In this document: positions 1 through 10,690 of the stretch, one piece after another | How the letters are laid out: each line of letters starts with the position of its first letter | Numbering within the stretch: the first letter of the stretch is position 1 | Program-made: the position numbers and the translations under genes | The notes under the pieces: generated by a model | Told to the model about the DNA's origin: nothing | Database searches by the model: none | The model's input: the letters and a program-made list of their open reading frames with translations, nothing else | DNA from: Chara braunii | Taxonomy: Eukaryota > Streptophyta > Charophyceae > Charales > Characeae | Reading direction: 5' to 3' | Assembly (NCBI GenBank): GCA_003427395.1 | Contig: BFEA01000072.1 | Location: forward strand, 1-33,236 | DNA length: 33,236 bases

Positions 1-620
1 TTCCAATATCGAGAAAATTAGAGGGGCAGGAAATGTCTGCAGACCAAAAAAACCGGAAAACAGTGGTTCCAGTTTCTGTTCGAACTGACCTACAACATAA
101 TTACTAATAAACAATTTCCTCCGGAAGAGGTACCTCTGCTCGACAAGAATGGAGCAAAAGTTGAGCGCTTCACGAGGACATGCAGCACTGAATGTTGAAT
201 CGACGTCGATCATTTGGGGAAAGAACAAAATCATCATCTCCCAATATCTTTACCACTCTACATGACCACTCGCTTTTACGTTGGTCCAAATTCGGGATTA
301 ACCTGTGGAGACGGCAACCCATAACCTAGCCGGGGGCAAATAAACCAATATAAAGATTACGAATTTCCTTCCGTCCACGACATGACTGTTGTGTGTTCCA
401 GTAGACAGGTCAATGGATGTGGATTCTGCCCAGCCATTGGTTTGTAAACTGAATGGTTTCTATCTGCTTCCATTGAGTCTCACAATGCACATGAACACTG
501 AGAAACACCTGGAGAAGCAATCCTTCAATATCACACAAACATGCCGAAACCAAACCCATTAAATGACTACTCCGTGCTCCTAGCCATTCATGCAGCTTCA
601 TGACACACCACATATTGCAC
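1..620. repeat. Truncated type 2 H-end plus A module (copy 0)
   Basis: Bases 1-190 align with 11,696-11,935 (shared words include actgacctacaac, ctctgctcgaca and gttgagcgcttca). Bases 190-600 align with the A module at 12,147-12,545, down to the type 2 specific tail (acacaaacatgccgaaacc). This is therefore the end of a type 2 block whose left part lies outside the window. It runs directly into a B module without the C and E modules that follow A elsewhere, so the junction near 605-625 is a deletion or recombination join. Short open frames here are not kept in the other copies. Confidence 0.8.
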
Positions 621-1420
621 GTTCGTCGGTAATAGCGTGAAAAACACTCTGGGACCGCGACTGCAAATGTTTTTAGTGAAGCAGTGCTGTGGTTGTACTG
701 TGGTTATCCAGAAGGTGAATTCTGGCCTTCTCTTGGTAACATCTTATCATCGAATGCACAACTCATGATCTTCAAAAGGTATATCAGTCGGCACTTTCGT
801 TTTCTAACTCACCAACAGCCTCGGACCGACCTGCATCAACACACTCCTATTCTGATTCTTACTACTGCGATAGAGCCCTTCAACCTTCATCCACTCGTTG
901 AATTGGCCTCAGAAAATCAGCACTGGTTATCAGCACAAGTCCATCAGCGGGTAATTCCATTTTTCAAATCCTCATGATCGACCATAGAGTGCACCCGAGC
1001 CATCTGCGTTAGCTGAGTCCAACTGCCGTGTAATACTGTCTGATAGTCATAGCCCACAAGTCCGGGGCGCTACTGCAGCCTACCCACCAGGTATGGTACT
1101 GCGTGAAAGTTATTGCCCACAACTCCCAGCGTGCTACTTCAGCCTACCCAGCACACACTCAATTTTGAGCAAACCACCATTCGTTTTTGACATCCATCAT
1201 TAGCAGAGTGCAGGCCCTATCCGCAGTGATCGAATGTCCAACCCTCACGTTAGGTGACACATGCCACCAACACAATACTAGTCCATAACCCTTTGGATGC
1301 ATTTCATGCAATTACACCACACCCAACAGACTGACGCCAAGCACACAATCAGCAGTGAGCGCATCCGTCATCAATCAATCAATAGATGCATCTGAATATG
1401 CCCTGTACAAGAGCCATGGC
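620..1420. repeat. B module, type 1, first copy
   Basis: Matches 20,120-20,890 over most of its length and the shorter B copies at 9,345 and 27,766. The best preserved core is at about 880-1,010 (ttggcctcagaaaatcagca, then ggttatcagcacaagt and aattccatttttcaaat). A second conserved point is caaccctcacgttaggtgac near 1,239. The 97-codon frame at 684-977 lies across the core but is not maintained in the paralogues, so I do not call a gene. Confidence 0.85.
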
Positions 1421-1540
1421 CTCAGTGCAGGCCAGGTACAGTAGACACATCCGGCTTACGACAAGCCCTGTACATAAGAGCACAGGGCCCGGTGTTCGCC
1501 AGGCACGAAGTCATGTTCCACAAGGTCAATTGCAAACTCG

Positions 1541-1710
1541 TAACGTGGGCCTCAAGAGCCCTTACAGGATCCCCATAAAGTCTCCATCCATCCGATGGAT
1601 CGTAAATTTATTTCTAAAGCCCTGTATAACGTGGGCCTCAAGATATGCCCTTACAGGATCCCCATAAAGTCTCCATCCATCCAATGGGTCGTAAATTTAT
1701 CTCTAGAGAT
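1541..1710. repeat. 86-bp direct tandem duplication
   Basis: A unit starting taacgtgggcctcaaga at 1,541 is repeated from 1,627 with few differences (a 3-base insertion, cgatgg/caatgg). The paralogous site near 20,940-21,030 has one unit only, so the duplication arose after the large duplication or was lost in the other copy. No gene is visible. Confidence 0.85.
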
Positions 1711-1789
1711 AACTGGCCTCACAACCACCGTTCCGTTCTAAACAATACCGAAGGGCTTTACAGAGTACCATTAAAAATAGGATGCGTAG

Positions 1790-2000
1790 ATCTTCAACAC
1801 CCTTAATGTTGCATCAGGTTGTCAGAGGTTCATGTTGTCCACATAGGATTCAGTCTAGTTTTCAGAGCAATCATCACGTGCAAAAACGACAAGGGAAGAT
1901 CTTATAGCAGTCACCACGTGCAAAGCCATATAATCTTCTTACTTGTTGACCAAAAAATGAAGTCCATGAGTTAAACTCAGCGGGACCGTACCCCAGGCAT
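1790..2000. repeat. H module, first copy, with two 40-bp CACGTG units
   Basis: Shared with 11,520-11,640 and 21,319-21,560 (aggttgtcagaggttcatg, cacataggattcag). It holds two roughly 40-bp repeats, each with a CACGTG palindrome (1,875-1,880 and 1,915-1,920) in the context RTCACGTG or close to it. CACGTG is the classic E-box bound by bHLH proteins, and RTCACRTG is the yeast Cbf1 site; binding here is only a possibility. The 9-mer cccttaatg at 1,800-1,808 is the empty site of the insertion found at 21,115. Confidence 0.75.
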
Positions 2001-2185
2001 TGTGACTCGCTGCATCAGTGTATCAATTCTATCGAATAAACTTGATTGCTACATTTACTCTCGTATGCCACTCCAACAAACCTTTTTTCCCTCCTCTTCA
2101 CCTCACATGACAACTTTGACAGGTAAAACCCAAACTACTGCCGACTGTCCGCAAACGAGGCTTGTTAGCAGGGACCTAAATTTTC

Positions 2186-2650
2186 CACAAAGTGCAGGCT
2201 CAGGACTCGCTGCGGAACGGAGGGATTACACCCGTCTTTACGAGGGATCAGATTCACTGGCTTTGGTAACAAAGGCAATGTTGAATCAAGGTCGATCATT
2301 TGGGGAAAGAACAGAATCATCATCTCCCAATATTTTTACTGCTCCGCATGACCACTCGCTTTTGCCGTGGTTCGAATTCGGGATTATCCTGCGGAGCCGG
2401 CACCCCAGTACCGAGCCGGCCGCACACAAACCAATATACAGATGACGAATTTCCGTCCCCGACACGACTGTTGGGTGTTCCAGTAGACAGGTCAATGGAT
2501 GTGGATTCTGCCCACCCATTGGTTTGTAAACTGGAAGATTTCTATCTGCTTCCATTGACTCTCAAAGTGCAAAAGACCACAGTGAGAAACACCTCGGGAA
2601 GCAACCCTTCAAATTGACACAAACACGCCGTAATTGAACCGTCAAACGAC
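2186..2650. repeat. A module, type 1, first copy
   Basis: Closely matches 21,792-22,260, and less closely 190-600 and 12,110-12,545. Conserved islands are gatcagattcactggctttg, tcatttggggaaagaa, caatatttttac, and the 3' part gtagacaggtcaatg with ggtttgtaaactg. Open frames cross it on both strands (2,002-2,445 + and 2,286-2,555 -), and parts stay open in several copies. One-base indels in the 190 and 12,147 copies break them, so an old pseudogene or plain non-coding repeat is more likely than a gene. Confidence 0.85.
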
Positions 2651-2829
2651 TCATCCGTACTTCTAGCCATTCATGCAGCTACCTCACACCAAAGGCGTAT
2701 CGTCAAAAGAGATCGACGCTGTTGACAACTTGTTCACATATATTACTCGTTTCGTCTCTGAACATATACGGATCATTTGGACGGAAAACACAACCAAACC
2801 AGCAATGGCATCAGATAGGAGCTAAAGAC

Positions 2830-2837
2830 TATAGAAT
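2830..2837. repeat. Left target site duplication of hAT-like element
   Basis: TATAGAAT lies immediately before the terminal CAGGGCTGG. It matches CATACAAT after the element at 6 of 8 positions. Eight-base target duplications are typical of hAT transposons. Confidence 0.6.
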
Positions 2838-3311
2838 CAGGGCTGGTCCAAAGATGGACCGGGGCCCCCTCCCCCGACTGGGGTCCTCCCGGTTGGACCG
2901 GCTGGTGAACTGGCCCGCTTCCCTCCCGGTCGACCCCAGCGCATTTTCGCTGGCGCGGCAGTGTGTGGGAGGCCTTTTGGAGGCAGGCCCTGCCCCGCAA
3001 TTCCAAAACCGTGCGATGTGCTTTCCCCCACCATCGCCACGGGCATCAACCTGCGCCATCCAGCTTCGCCATCAAGCACACCGACACCCCCCGTACCACT
3101 CTCGACCTGCCACACCCCTAAAAAAATCTCCAATAGTCCAAGTTTTATTGTGGAATCGAACAGATCTTACAAGCGCTGACCGATCCCAGAAAAAAAAAAA
3201 AACATTGGCCATTTCTTTGAACTATCCGGTTTGCCGGTTGACTCCCCCTGAGCCGGTCCGGCCCCGGTTGGACCAGGCAAGCTTGACCGGCCGGTTGCCG
3301 GCCCAGCCCTG
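2838..3311. mobile_element. Non-autonomous hAT-like MITE, 474 bp
   Basis: The element begins CAGGGCTGGTCC and ends GGCCCAGCCCTG, a terminal inverted repeat of about 12 bp with one mismatch and the CAGGG start common in hAT elements. The interior is markedly GC-rich, with subterminal accgg/ggttggacc motifs in both orientations and an A12 run near 3,189. It encodes no transposase; frames through it are shadows of its composition. Two paralogous empty sites (about 12,605-12,640 and 22,430-22,465) run straight through the insertion point (aaagacta..., tttcatagcctcc), showing that this is an insertion. Old enough for its target duplication to have diverged. Confidence 0.8.
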
Positions 3312-3319
3312 CATACAAT
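3312..3319. repeat. Right target site duplication of hAT-like element
   Basis: CATACAAT directly follows the terminal CCCTG; see the left copy at 2,830-2,837 for the comparison. Confidence 0.6.
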
Positions 3320-3696
3320 ATGATTTCATAGCCTCCAAAGGTCAGATGAACTATTAGAACAACATTTGCCATACTCGACCAGAGTGCGCAACATCCAACT
3401 GCTGCGTGACATCCAAAGAGATCACCCATTCTCAATGACCATCTTCAGTCTGGATAGCACACACCCAGATAAAAACAATTACGCTCCTCACTACCTTCGG
3501 TCTGGAATAGCACACACCCAGATAAAAACAATTACGCTCCTCACTATTCCCGATCACCCTCTACCTCTCACCCAACTATTCTCGATCGCCGTCTTTCCCT
3601 TACATCCAACTAATGTGTGACAACCAAATGGTGTTTGCCCAACAGAACTTTACCACAACAGCAACCACTCCCGTAAATACAACTATGCTCCTCACA
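3320..3696. repeat. A-C spacer, type 1, with a 52-53 bp tandem duplication
   Basis: Aligns with 22,460-22,736 (tttcatagcctcc, cagatgaactattagaa, tgacatccaaagagatcacc). Within it tctggatagcacacaccca at about 3,449 is repeated from 3,501, giving two 52-53 bp units up to about 3,553. The paralogue at about 22,575 has one unit. No gene is seen. Confidence 0.75.
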
Positions 3697-3840
3697 TATA
3701 TGAGACTACCTGCTGTCTTCACCAACTACCATGTACGGTCCTTATAGCTGTATATAGATAAAGCACCTATATGAGACTACCTGCGGTCGTCACCCAACTA
3801 TCGAGTACGGTCCTTATAGCTGTATATAGATAAAGCACCT
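3697..3840. repeat. 71-bp minisatellite, two units
   Basis: Units start at about 3,697 and 3,768 (tatatgagactacctg) and share tacggtccttatagctgtat and atagataaagcacct. The paralogous locus at 22,737-22,950 has three units, so the array changed length after the large duplication. Confidence 0.9.
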
Positions 3841-4202
3841 CATATGTCTCCGGTTAAAGAATCTCAACAGACTGTCGTTATGCAATCTTCACGCAGAAAC
3901 ATGCGGCTATAGGTATAGATCCCCGAAGTCAAATTCCTCAAAGCAATCACATGCATTATCGTGTTAAGATTTCATCAATCAAACGAGATTGCTGCACAAA
4001 AAAAGCATCGTAGTACACATTACAGGAGACACAAAGCTACTAGCGCGATTGGAGAAGATTCAGCATCCATAGGAGTATGATACTGAAGAGAGATTTCACA
4101 GCATCCAACGGTCATAGGATCATCAAGGGCCATACCCAATAACACTCACATCTCCCGCTAATCAGCAAGGACATAAGCATGTTACCTCCATAAGTCAAAC
4201 AT
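3841..4202. repeat. Spacer leading to C module, type 1, first copy
   Basis: Aligns with about 22,950-23,335 (aagtcaaattcct, accaaacgagattgctgcac, catccaacggtcataggatc). Part of it (about 4,045-4,200) also aligns with type 2 sequence at about 16,375-16,560. No gene is seen. Confidence 0.75.
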
Positions 4203-4430
4203 CGAGGACAACCAGAAACATACTCGCTGTGCCATGAAGGTCCAATCCTCTATTTTGCATCAGCGCATAAAAGGCAGAGGTGATCCAAAGAGCCTCCACC
4301 CCCTTTAAGTAATGATGCATGATTTTGCAGTCGCCGTATCCAGGAACACACCGCCTTACCAAAGAGAATGCCCCGTGCATCCCAGCACAGGCCTGACCTC
4401 GGAGGCACCGCTAATTATTAGCTGGTAATT
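4203..4430. repeat. C module core, type 1, first copy
   Basis: The segment gaggacaaccagaaacatac through ctccacccccttt is nearly identical at 23,336 and 31,616, and its first 75 bases also at 16,563. It is among the best conserved stretches of the whole repeat. A 61-codon frame on the minus strand (4,195-4,380) crosses it, but paralogues carry changes that do not respect codons. No function can be assigned. Confidence 0.85.
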
Positions 4431-4978
4431 CATCAACGACTACGTTCAACAGATTTACACATCTCACATTCTTCCTCTGTTCGACAATACATTATTTCAA
4501 CTGTTACGTCCTGACGTATACCAATACCTGACCAATCATTGGCAAAGCTCGAGCGTTTAGAAACATTTTTGGTCACACCTCTTAGGTCACACCTCAAACA
4601 GGATACGTACAGCGATGTCGGAGTGAAAAAGTAGCCCAAGTGTGGAATGACAAACCAGCGCGTCGCACCCTCACAATCCCACTTTAGGCAACAACACGAG
4701 GGATCAGCTCGAACAAAAGCGGATCCATCCCAGCACACTTTACAAAACCCTCTTCGCATGCACTAACAAACTATCGGGCTTATAAACATCGGAAACTACC
4801 ACGTACACCAAGCCAGTCTGCCACAACGCTAAACGGAGAAAACACCTTTATCCTAAAAAACAAACCCTGTAGTACGAATCCCCTCAATCCCGGACAGCCC
4901 AAGTCCCCAATCCCCCAGACCCATCCGCAACAGCCTAAATGCTCCCGCATTCAAATCCCACCAGCACGACTGAAGAAC
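4431..4978. repeat. C-E interval, type 1, first copy
   Basis: Contains a block conserved four times (here about 4,612-4,710; also about 16,965-17,060, 23,739-23,840 and 32,076-32,170) with gcgatgtcgg, aaaaagtag, ggcgcgtcgcaccctcac in most copies, and ctttaggcaacaaca. The 108-codon minus frame 4,433-4,759 is shortened in the close paralogue (62 codons at 23,711-23,899) and broken elsewhere. No gene is called. Confidence 0.8.
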
Positions 4979-5109
4979 TTGCTCAGCCACTCACCACATG
5001 CACATGAGACAAGAATTTATACTCGTGTAAATTTCCAAATGGTGGCAAAAGATTCGTTCTCGTTTTGCACATTTGGTTACGCTCCCATTGTCAACTACAT
5101 CCATCACCA
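4979..5109. repeat. E module, type 1, first copy
   Basis: gctcagccactcacc, followed by agacaagaatttatactcgt, recurs at 17,316 and in altered form at 24,125 and 32,469. The last 40 bases (ggttacgctcccattgtcaac) match 24,160-24,195. Confidence 0.7.
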
Positions 5110-5745
5110 CGCCCCGGGGACTACAAGGGCACAAGGCCGGGGATACTCTACAAGTGCGTCAATCCGTTCAGTTTTGCCTGCAAAAAAACACTCATCGTTC
5201 ACAGAGCACATACTGTGCTTCCTGAAGGCGCAATTTCAGTGAATCCCTTCAACACGCCCACATAGGTTACAAAAGAATAGTCACCGTCAACACAAACATC
5301 CTCCAAATCAGACAGCAAGTTTTCGACATTTACCATAAAGAATGCAATGAGAAGAATTAAACCGTTCCAGTCCATAAAACTCGTCCTCGCAAAGATTACA
5401 TTCAATTGCAATTTACAAACCTGAATAATGTACAACCTGAATAATCTACGCCCACAGTTAACAAATCAATTCACAGACGCACCAAATTTCCACGAATACC
5501 ACCTCGTAGCCGACCAGCTGCTTACAATGCCTGTCCTCATCGTAAATCCTGAGCCTCACTTTACACAACATATCAAAAAATGCATCTTCGTCCCAAACCC
5601 GAAATCCAGTCGGGCAAGCATATAAGGCTTGGGACTATCCCGCCCGCTGACTGGTTTAAAACTCCTATTGCACATCTGAAATCTTTCGCCAGGAAGGCGC
5701 GGTCATGACAGAAGGATCACCACGGGCAGCAATAGTACACAAACC
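5110..5745. other. Single-copy stretch, no gene seen
   Basis: No counterpart elsewhere in the window: the paralogous interval 24,199-24,480 is shorter and different. It holds open frames of 65-87 codons on both strands without recognisable motifs, and a short direct repeat (acctgaataat) at 5,420 and 5,435. It is either an insertion or the surviving original of a segment replaced in the second copy. Confidence 0.5.
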
Positions 5746-6070
5746 TGTGGCACTGAAGTTCGACATGTAGGCTGCATGGTCTACCTATCAGGTAACAGCA
5801 ACATTGTTGCACCCTCCAGGACATGAAATATGCAGCCCGTGTGTTTAGAGCCCCCAAAACGGAAATTTCCAATTCGGGAACCTCAACAAGCACTGTCGAT
5901 GTGTGATCTTCGCGCAGGAATATACGGCAATTGCAACATCCCGCTCCATAAGCGCAGAGGGAGGATACCGGCCAGGTACCTCGTCTCAATCACCACGTGG
6001 ACAGTTTCAGGGCAATGGAAACAGACCGCTGAAGATGCAAAAGGACAAGTCCCACCCCTCAAATAATCTC
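5746..6070. repeat. D module, first copy
   Basis: Matches 24,481-24,785 at roughly 95% identity by eye, with no large indel. A plus-strand frame of 78 codons (5,830-6,066) is also open in the second copy (84 codons). Comparing the two, I count about eight amino-acid-changing differences against three silent ones, so the frame does not look selected. A CACGTG at about 5,996 is lost in the other copy. Confidence 0.85.
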
Positions 6071-6835
6071 TAGCAATCAATTCATACGACACAGACTCAT
6101 ATGCATAAATCGACTACTGCAGATTCCTGCGGAGAACAAACGCTGAGCATTCATAACCACCACCTCCTCTAAGCTATACAACATAAGAGAGAAATACAGC
6201 GCTTTCAAGGTTTTGCTGAACTCAACGAGGGATTGCACAAAAACATGTACGCGCCTCTTCTTGTTCACTAACCGTGCGAGCGACTACTCAAATCAACCAC
6301 TTCCGGAGTCTAAAACTAGCACAACATAATAGATGAGTAAGGGCTTCGCCACACCACTCGCCACACTTGCAAAATGAGATCCAATACTCCGCTTGACCAC
6401 GGAAAAATTTAGTGAGTAGTGATGCCATCGGCCACAATATAAAGCGTAATTTTGTGGATGGATTTTGTCTGGGACGTTGTCCACATTCGAATCCACTCAC
6501 TGGATAATCACCACACGACAAGCTTCAGAGAGAGGTCTTTGGCTCCTATCACCTTACAGAAAAGAGATACTCAGACGTCAGACTTCATAAATACCACACC
6601 TGCGGATAGTCCGAAACCCATAGATGTCAGACTTCACATGTGTGCACACAAATTCACCATCATCACCTGGTGAACCATTTCGTACAGAATGTCATTCAGG
6701 AAACCATGCGAAATGAGCTTCCCATGAAACAAGCATTCTATACGGTTTTATCGCACCAGGCTCATACACCCAGACAGTAAAGCTGTCTGGATGCAATTTC
6801 GTATTGGTGCCATACGCTATTTTGATGAAACAGAG
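6071..6835. repeat. Type 1 distal segment, first copy
   Basis: Aligns with 24,790-25,735 (gcataaatcgacta, gggattgcacaaaaa, gtaagggcttcgcca, cattctatacggttttatcg, ctgtctggatgcaatttcgt). The second copy carries two extra tandem duplications that are absent here. Several 60-77 codon frames overlap one another and are not maintained. Confidence 0.8.
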
Positions 6836-7630
6836 GGGGGCAAAGGGTTATTATTGACATATTCAGGCAACTCTGGCTTCCACGGAGAGGGTCCGAGTAA
6901 TGATCATCTGATAATGATACCCCACGAGTTGAACCAGATGTGATGAAAGGAGGTCCTTGCCAGAACTTATAGCTTTTCCAGAGTATAGCTCGACAGCAGA
7001 AGAGTTATGGGACCAGCTTTCAGCTCGTGGGGGCAGAGCATTTTCTGTTTGTTCTTTTCTACATAAGGTGAGTTATCAGTACGGAAGTATCTTGCCTGGC
7101 AGTCTGTCCAGATACATGTAGTGGAGCAAGGTCCATTCCAGATATCTAGAGAGAGAAGAATATAGCTTAGGTCCATTATTGTGTTTGCACCTTGGACAGC
7201 TCCGACATCACAATTCCGAAATCCGAACACAACGTTTTCCACAGATTGCAGGGACATCGCAGGAGAATATAATCTCAGCAGAAACTCATCACGAGGATAG
7301 TGTTCCCCTAGTGGCTGAGAGTGAACGGGCATCACATGTTACCAACGGTAAATGGTCGTTTCAACCACAAGAGGACAAATTGGAGAAGGGGCCTACCCGA
7401 CACACATCTTCAGAAAAATATGTGGCTGTTCTCCGCTGCTGATCTGCAAAGATCAGCATGAAAAAATTAACGACGGATTAAAGGGGTTAGTAATTATTCA
7501 TGAATCAAACTCTTATAAGAAAAGTATGAAGTATCGTAACTAAAATGGAGAATTGAACGAGTGGGCTCAGCAACAGGCGGCCGAGGGCCGAGTCCGCACG
7601 TTTTTCTTAAGACATGAGGTCCACGATGCC
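6836..7630. other. Single-copy stretch with unassigned minus-strand frame
   Basis: Identity with the second copy stops after about 6,835 (25,735 there) and resumes near 7,634. The interval holds a 122-codon minus frame (6,967-7,335) with an ordinary-looking amino acid mix but no motif I recognise, no paralogue for comparison, and no visible splice or promoter evidence. I leave it uncalled. A short a/t-rich stretch lies at 7,440-7,560. Confidence 0.4.
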
Positions 7631-7633
7631 CCG

Positions 7634-8470
7634 ATTTTTTTTTTCAAAGAGATGGAAGTACCCCTATACTATCATATCAACAGCGAGACGGATGAGACCA
7701 CGTACATTGCTACTGCCCCGCAACATTCCTAAATGGAGGTACTGCATTGCTAGCTGGCAGCACAGAGGCGACCTCGTAGTTGCATCACTAGGCATTTCTC
7801 CTCAGTTCAGATCTCCTAGGTCAATGGTTCCTCACGCCAAGCGTGGACGCACGGTAGGACAAGGCTGAAAGGATATCATCACAGGAGATAACCATGCCAG
7901 TAAGAAGCTCAAGCTTCAAAACCGTACAGTACTACAAACAAACGACTGAAATTATCTAAAACATTAACTTGCCACACTCTCTGCAAAGACCGAAGGATGA
8001 AGAGAGTTAAGCACCACTTTGCTCTTCAGGGTAATACCGTTCTACGACTCCTAATCCCAAATGTCTGCACTAATGTTACCATCACAACCTATGCCCGTTG
8101 CCAAAGGTTCAAAGGAGACAATTGCACAAAGCAGCCTTATCCAAATGCGCATCAGATTGCTGGCGTTCGTCACCCAGATATGTCAGTGGGAATCCGACTG
8201 AAGCCACTTTCATCATTCGCAAAACTTCTACAGGCCTCACTAGACGGCAACTAGCCAGCGGAAACCAAACAGGTGCTCATGCAGAAGCGTGCAAAAACCC
8301 ATACCACCTCTCTAACGGGACAACCGAAACACAAAGTCGGTCATCTAAACAATCACAATAAACACAACTACCTGTGATCTGCCCTATGCACTCCCGCGTT
8401 GAGATAATCCATCCAGAAGGTGACTGGCTTGAACGCTACACATAGCACAATCAAAACTGGCCACGCCCTT
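7634..8470. repeat. Type 1 end segment, first copy
   Basis: Aligns with about 26,505-27,290 (gtacccctatact, agcgagacggatgagacca, gcattgctagctggcagc, and a very similar 8,100-8,360). About 95 bp at 7,810-7,905 have no match in the second copy. Two overlapping plus frames (7,997-8,254 and 8,098-8,361) are open in both copies. Differences between copies run about 10 changing to 3 silent in one frame and all changing in the other, which argues against either being translated. Confidence 0.85.
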
Positions 8471-9044
8471 CTATCTCTATATCAGCTACTTAGAAATCAT
8501 TCACAGAGTCCAAGTTGTCCGAAAAGCTGTCCGCGGCACAAGCTGCACAGGATTTAAGTGCGGAGCTTCGTTGACACAGCACTTGACCCAGCTCAGAAAG
8601 TGGAGTTCTCATGCCAATATCTAACAATCAGCAGTTCATTGTTCATACACATGGCATGCGGAGCATGCTCATTATGGTGGGGACCACAACGAAGACGGAG
8701 ACTCTCAACCATTCAGAAATCATTCATTAACACCTCAATTCTAAATTTCAGTCCTCGAAGAAATGTCAATAACAAAAACGCGTACAGATACACAGACAAC
8801 AAATTCACAGTCGGTGGACCATCAGATGGTGATGTATGTTCTTTTCCTCAAGTAAATTCAGAACAGGTCTGTGTAAAATTATCATCACTTGATCCATTAA
8901 TGCTAAGCCAATAACGGATGGATTATCACAGAGCCAATGCCGTGCTTACCACGGCATGCACCTACAAAACCACTGCTTCAATCCCATTCAACATGATCAC
9001 TGCTCTTTTCGACACACCATGTTAGAAGAAGTACACATGCGTTG
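8471..9044. other. Stretch missing from the second large copy
   Basis: Present between segments that are adjacent at about 27,290-27,490 in the second copy. Its right part (about 8,950-9,030, gcatgcacctac, cactgctctt, cgacacacc) resembles 20,020-20,095, so it carries a degraded module shared with the B3 leader. The frame 8,558-8,914 (118 codons) has no recognisable motif. Confidence 0.45.
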
Positions 9045-9345
9045 CCCAGTGCCGAACACGTTTCTTGGTAATGACGAGCGACACCATTCTGTAATTGCAG
9101 TTCTAGCAACACACCCCATCCAAAACAGAATGCCTCAGACATCCAAGGAAGGATTAGAACCGCATCAGTTCTCAAGCCTGGCATGGCGAAAACTCTCAGA
9201 CGGCCACTGCGAATGTTGTGAGAGAAGCCATTGCGTCTCTTTTCATCATTGGCAGACTCGTATATGACGACCCCCAGCCGGTAATTTCCGGAATTCATTC
9301 CAGATAATATAATACAACAATTCATCACCCTTCACTCCACAACCC
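9045..9345. repeat. B leader, type 2, first copy
   Basis: Matches 27,480-27,765 (acacgtttctt, aatgcctcagacatccaagg, gaaccgcatcagttctcaag, ctcagacggccactgcgaat). The frames 8,956-9,267 + and 8,978-9,328 - fall across it. The second copy keeps only fragments of either, so no gene is called. Confidence 0.8.
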
Positions 9346-9980
9346 ACATTCCTGTTGGTTCTACTGTGTGGTGGTGCTGTGGTTGTACTGTGTGGTGGTG
9401 CTGTGGTTGTACTGTGTGGTTGTACCGTGACTTTCTACCGATGGTTGTCCAGGTGGTCACGATCAACTCCATCACGGACTTCTCTTGATGAACATCTCAT
9501 CATCAGAGTCACACCTCGTGATCCTTCAACGTCAATCGAGCCCATCAACCGTCCTCATTCGGCCTCGGGCAATTAGCGCTGATTATCAGCAACAGTTTAT
9601 CAGTCGGCACTTTCGTTTTCTAGCTCACAGTGGACCATTGAGCTCCACAACCAACAGCATCCCAGCGGCATGCGTCAGGACACTGTTACTACTGCGACTT
9701 CAACCTTTCATCCACTGCTTCAATTGGCCTCAGAAAATAAGCACTGGTTATCAGCACAAGTCTCTCAGCCGGTAATTCCATTTTTCAAATCCTCATCATT
9801 GACCATCGAGTGCACGCCCGAGCCATCTGCCCTAGCCGACTCCCATTGCCATATAGCACTGCGCGATAGTTTTACCCCACAACTACAGGGCACTACTTCA
9901 AACTACCCAGCACACTCGATTTTTTATTCCATCACAGCAAACCATGACTGATTTCTAACATCCATCATGGAATGTCCAAC
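9346..9980. repeat. B module, type 2, first copy
   Basis: Matches 27,766-28,330 (gtccaggtggtca, gacttctcttgatgaacatc, cgtcctcattcggcc, then the common core ttggcctcagaaaat). It is homologous to the type 1 B modules at 880 and 20,320 but clearly a different subtype, which is the basis for distinguishing types 1 and 2. Confidence 0.85.
9362..9425. repeat. 24-bp minisatellite, about 2.7 units
   Basis: tactgtgtggtggtgctgtg starts at 9,362 and 9,386, with a third shortened unit from 9,410. The sequence is built from tgtggt and tgctgtggt words. Other B copies (690, 20,190, 27,775) have one to two diverged units of the same kind. Confidence 0.85.
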
Positions 9981-10690
9981 CCTCGCTTACAGAAAAATGT
10001 GTCGCTTACCATGCCATTTATGGCTTCTGGTACACGCAGACCTGACCTTCTAAGATGCTACAGATCAGTATCCAAAACACACTGAAACACTTGTTCTCCT
10101 CACAGTGTCCCAATCGCAACAATTGCCGAATTCGCAAAGAATAACCGCTCAGATCCTTAGATTCGGCCATCATGTTTTTTGTACTCAGACGGCTTATGTG
10201 AAACGATTCCCGTCATTGCGGCAGACATCCTTAGTCATTGCGGAGACAACCCTAGTCATTGCAAACCTAAGTGGTGACATTAATCAGATCCTTAGATATT
10301 ACCATCACATTATTTGCGTCCAATTGCTTTAGAAGGGATTTCCAGAGCAAGCACATTATTTTTGCAACCTCGTGTACGAGGGGAATCCCATAACTGTAAT
10401 CCTATATCCGTTCCATGACACACGAGTCGAACCCGAGCTTCTATCACGAGCCAAGTCTAGCTCCGGTGCTTACAAGGGAGATTACAACCTCTTTGTATAA
10501 CAGGTAGCCTTGTCTGCCCACCCTTAAAGCGAGACAGACATAATACAGTCACCGATCATCATAATCTTCCAGCTCATCCTTCGATCAAAGTGAAGCTCAT
10601 ACAATCACCTCATTGTACACACATGAGCTGCATCACACATCACCAAAATGAAATCTGTAAGTCGAGAACGAATGGCCAGAGAATAACTTA
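9981..10690. repeat. B-H spacer, type 2, first copy
   Basis: Aligns with parts of 28,450-29,200 (cttagattcggccatcatg, cattgcggagacaacc, cttagatattaccatcacat, ccagagcaagcacattatt, tgtacacacatgagctgc). The second copy has an extra 209-bp tandem duplication. A small local duplication tagtcattg/cattgcggagacatcc is seen at 10,225-10,265. No gene is seen. Confidence 0.75.

Noticed and set aside
2286-2555. Minus-strand frame of the A module as a conserved small protein
   Set aside because: Parts stay open in three copies, but single-base indels near the cccaacag point and in the 190 and 12,147 copies shift the frame.
2838-3311. Four overlapping frames of 72-211 codons in the GC-rich patch
   Set aside because: They are a by-product of GC-rich composition in a non-coding MITE; no transposase motif is seen.
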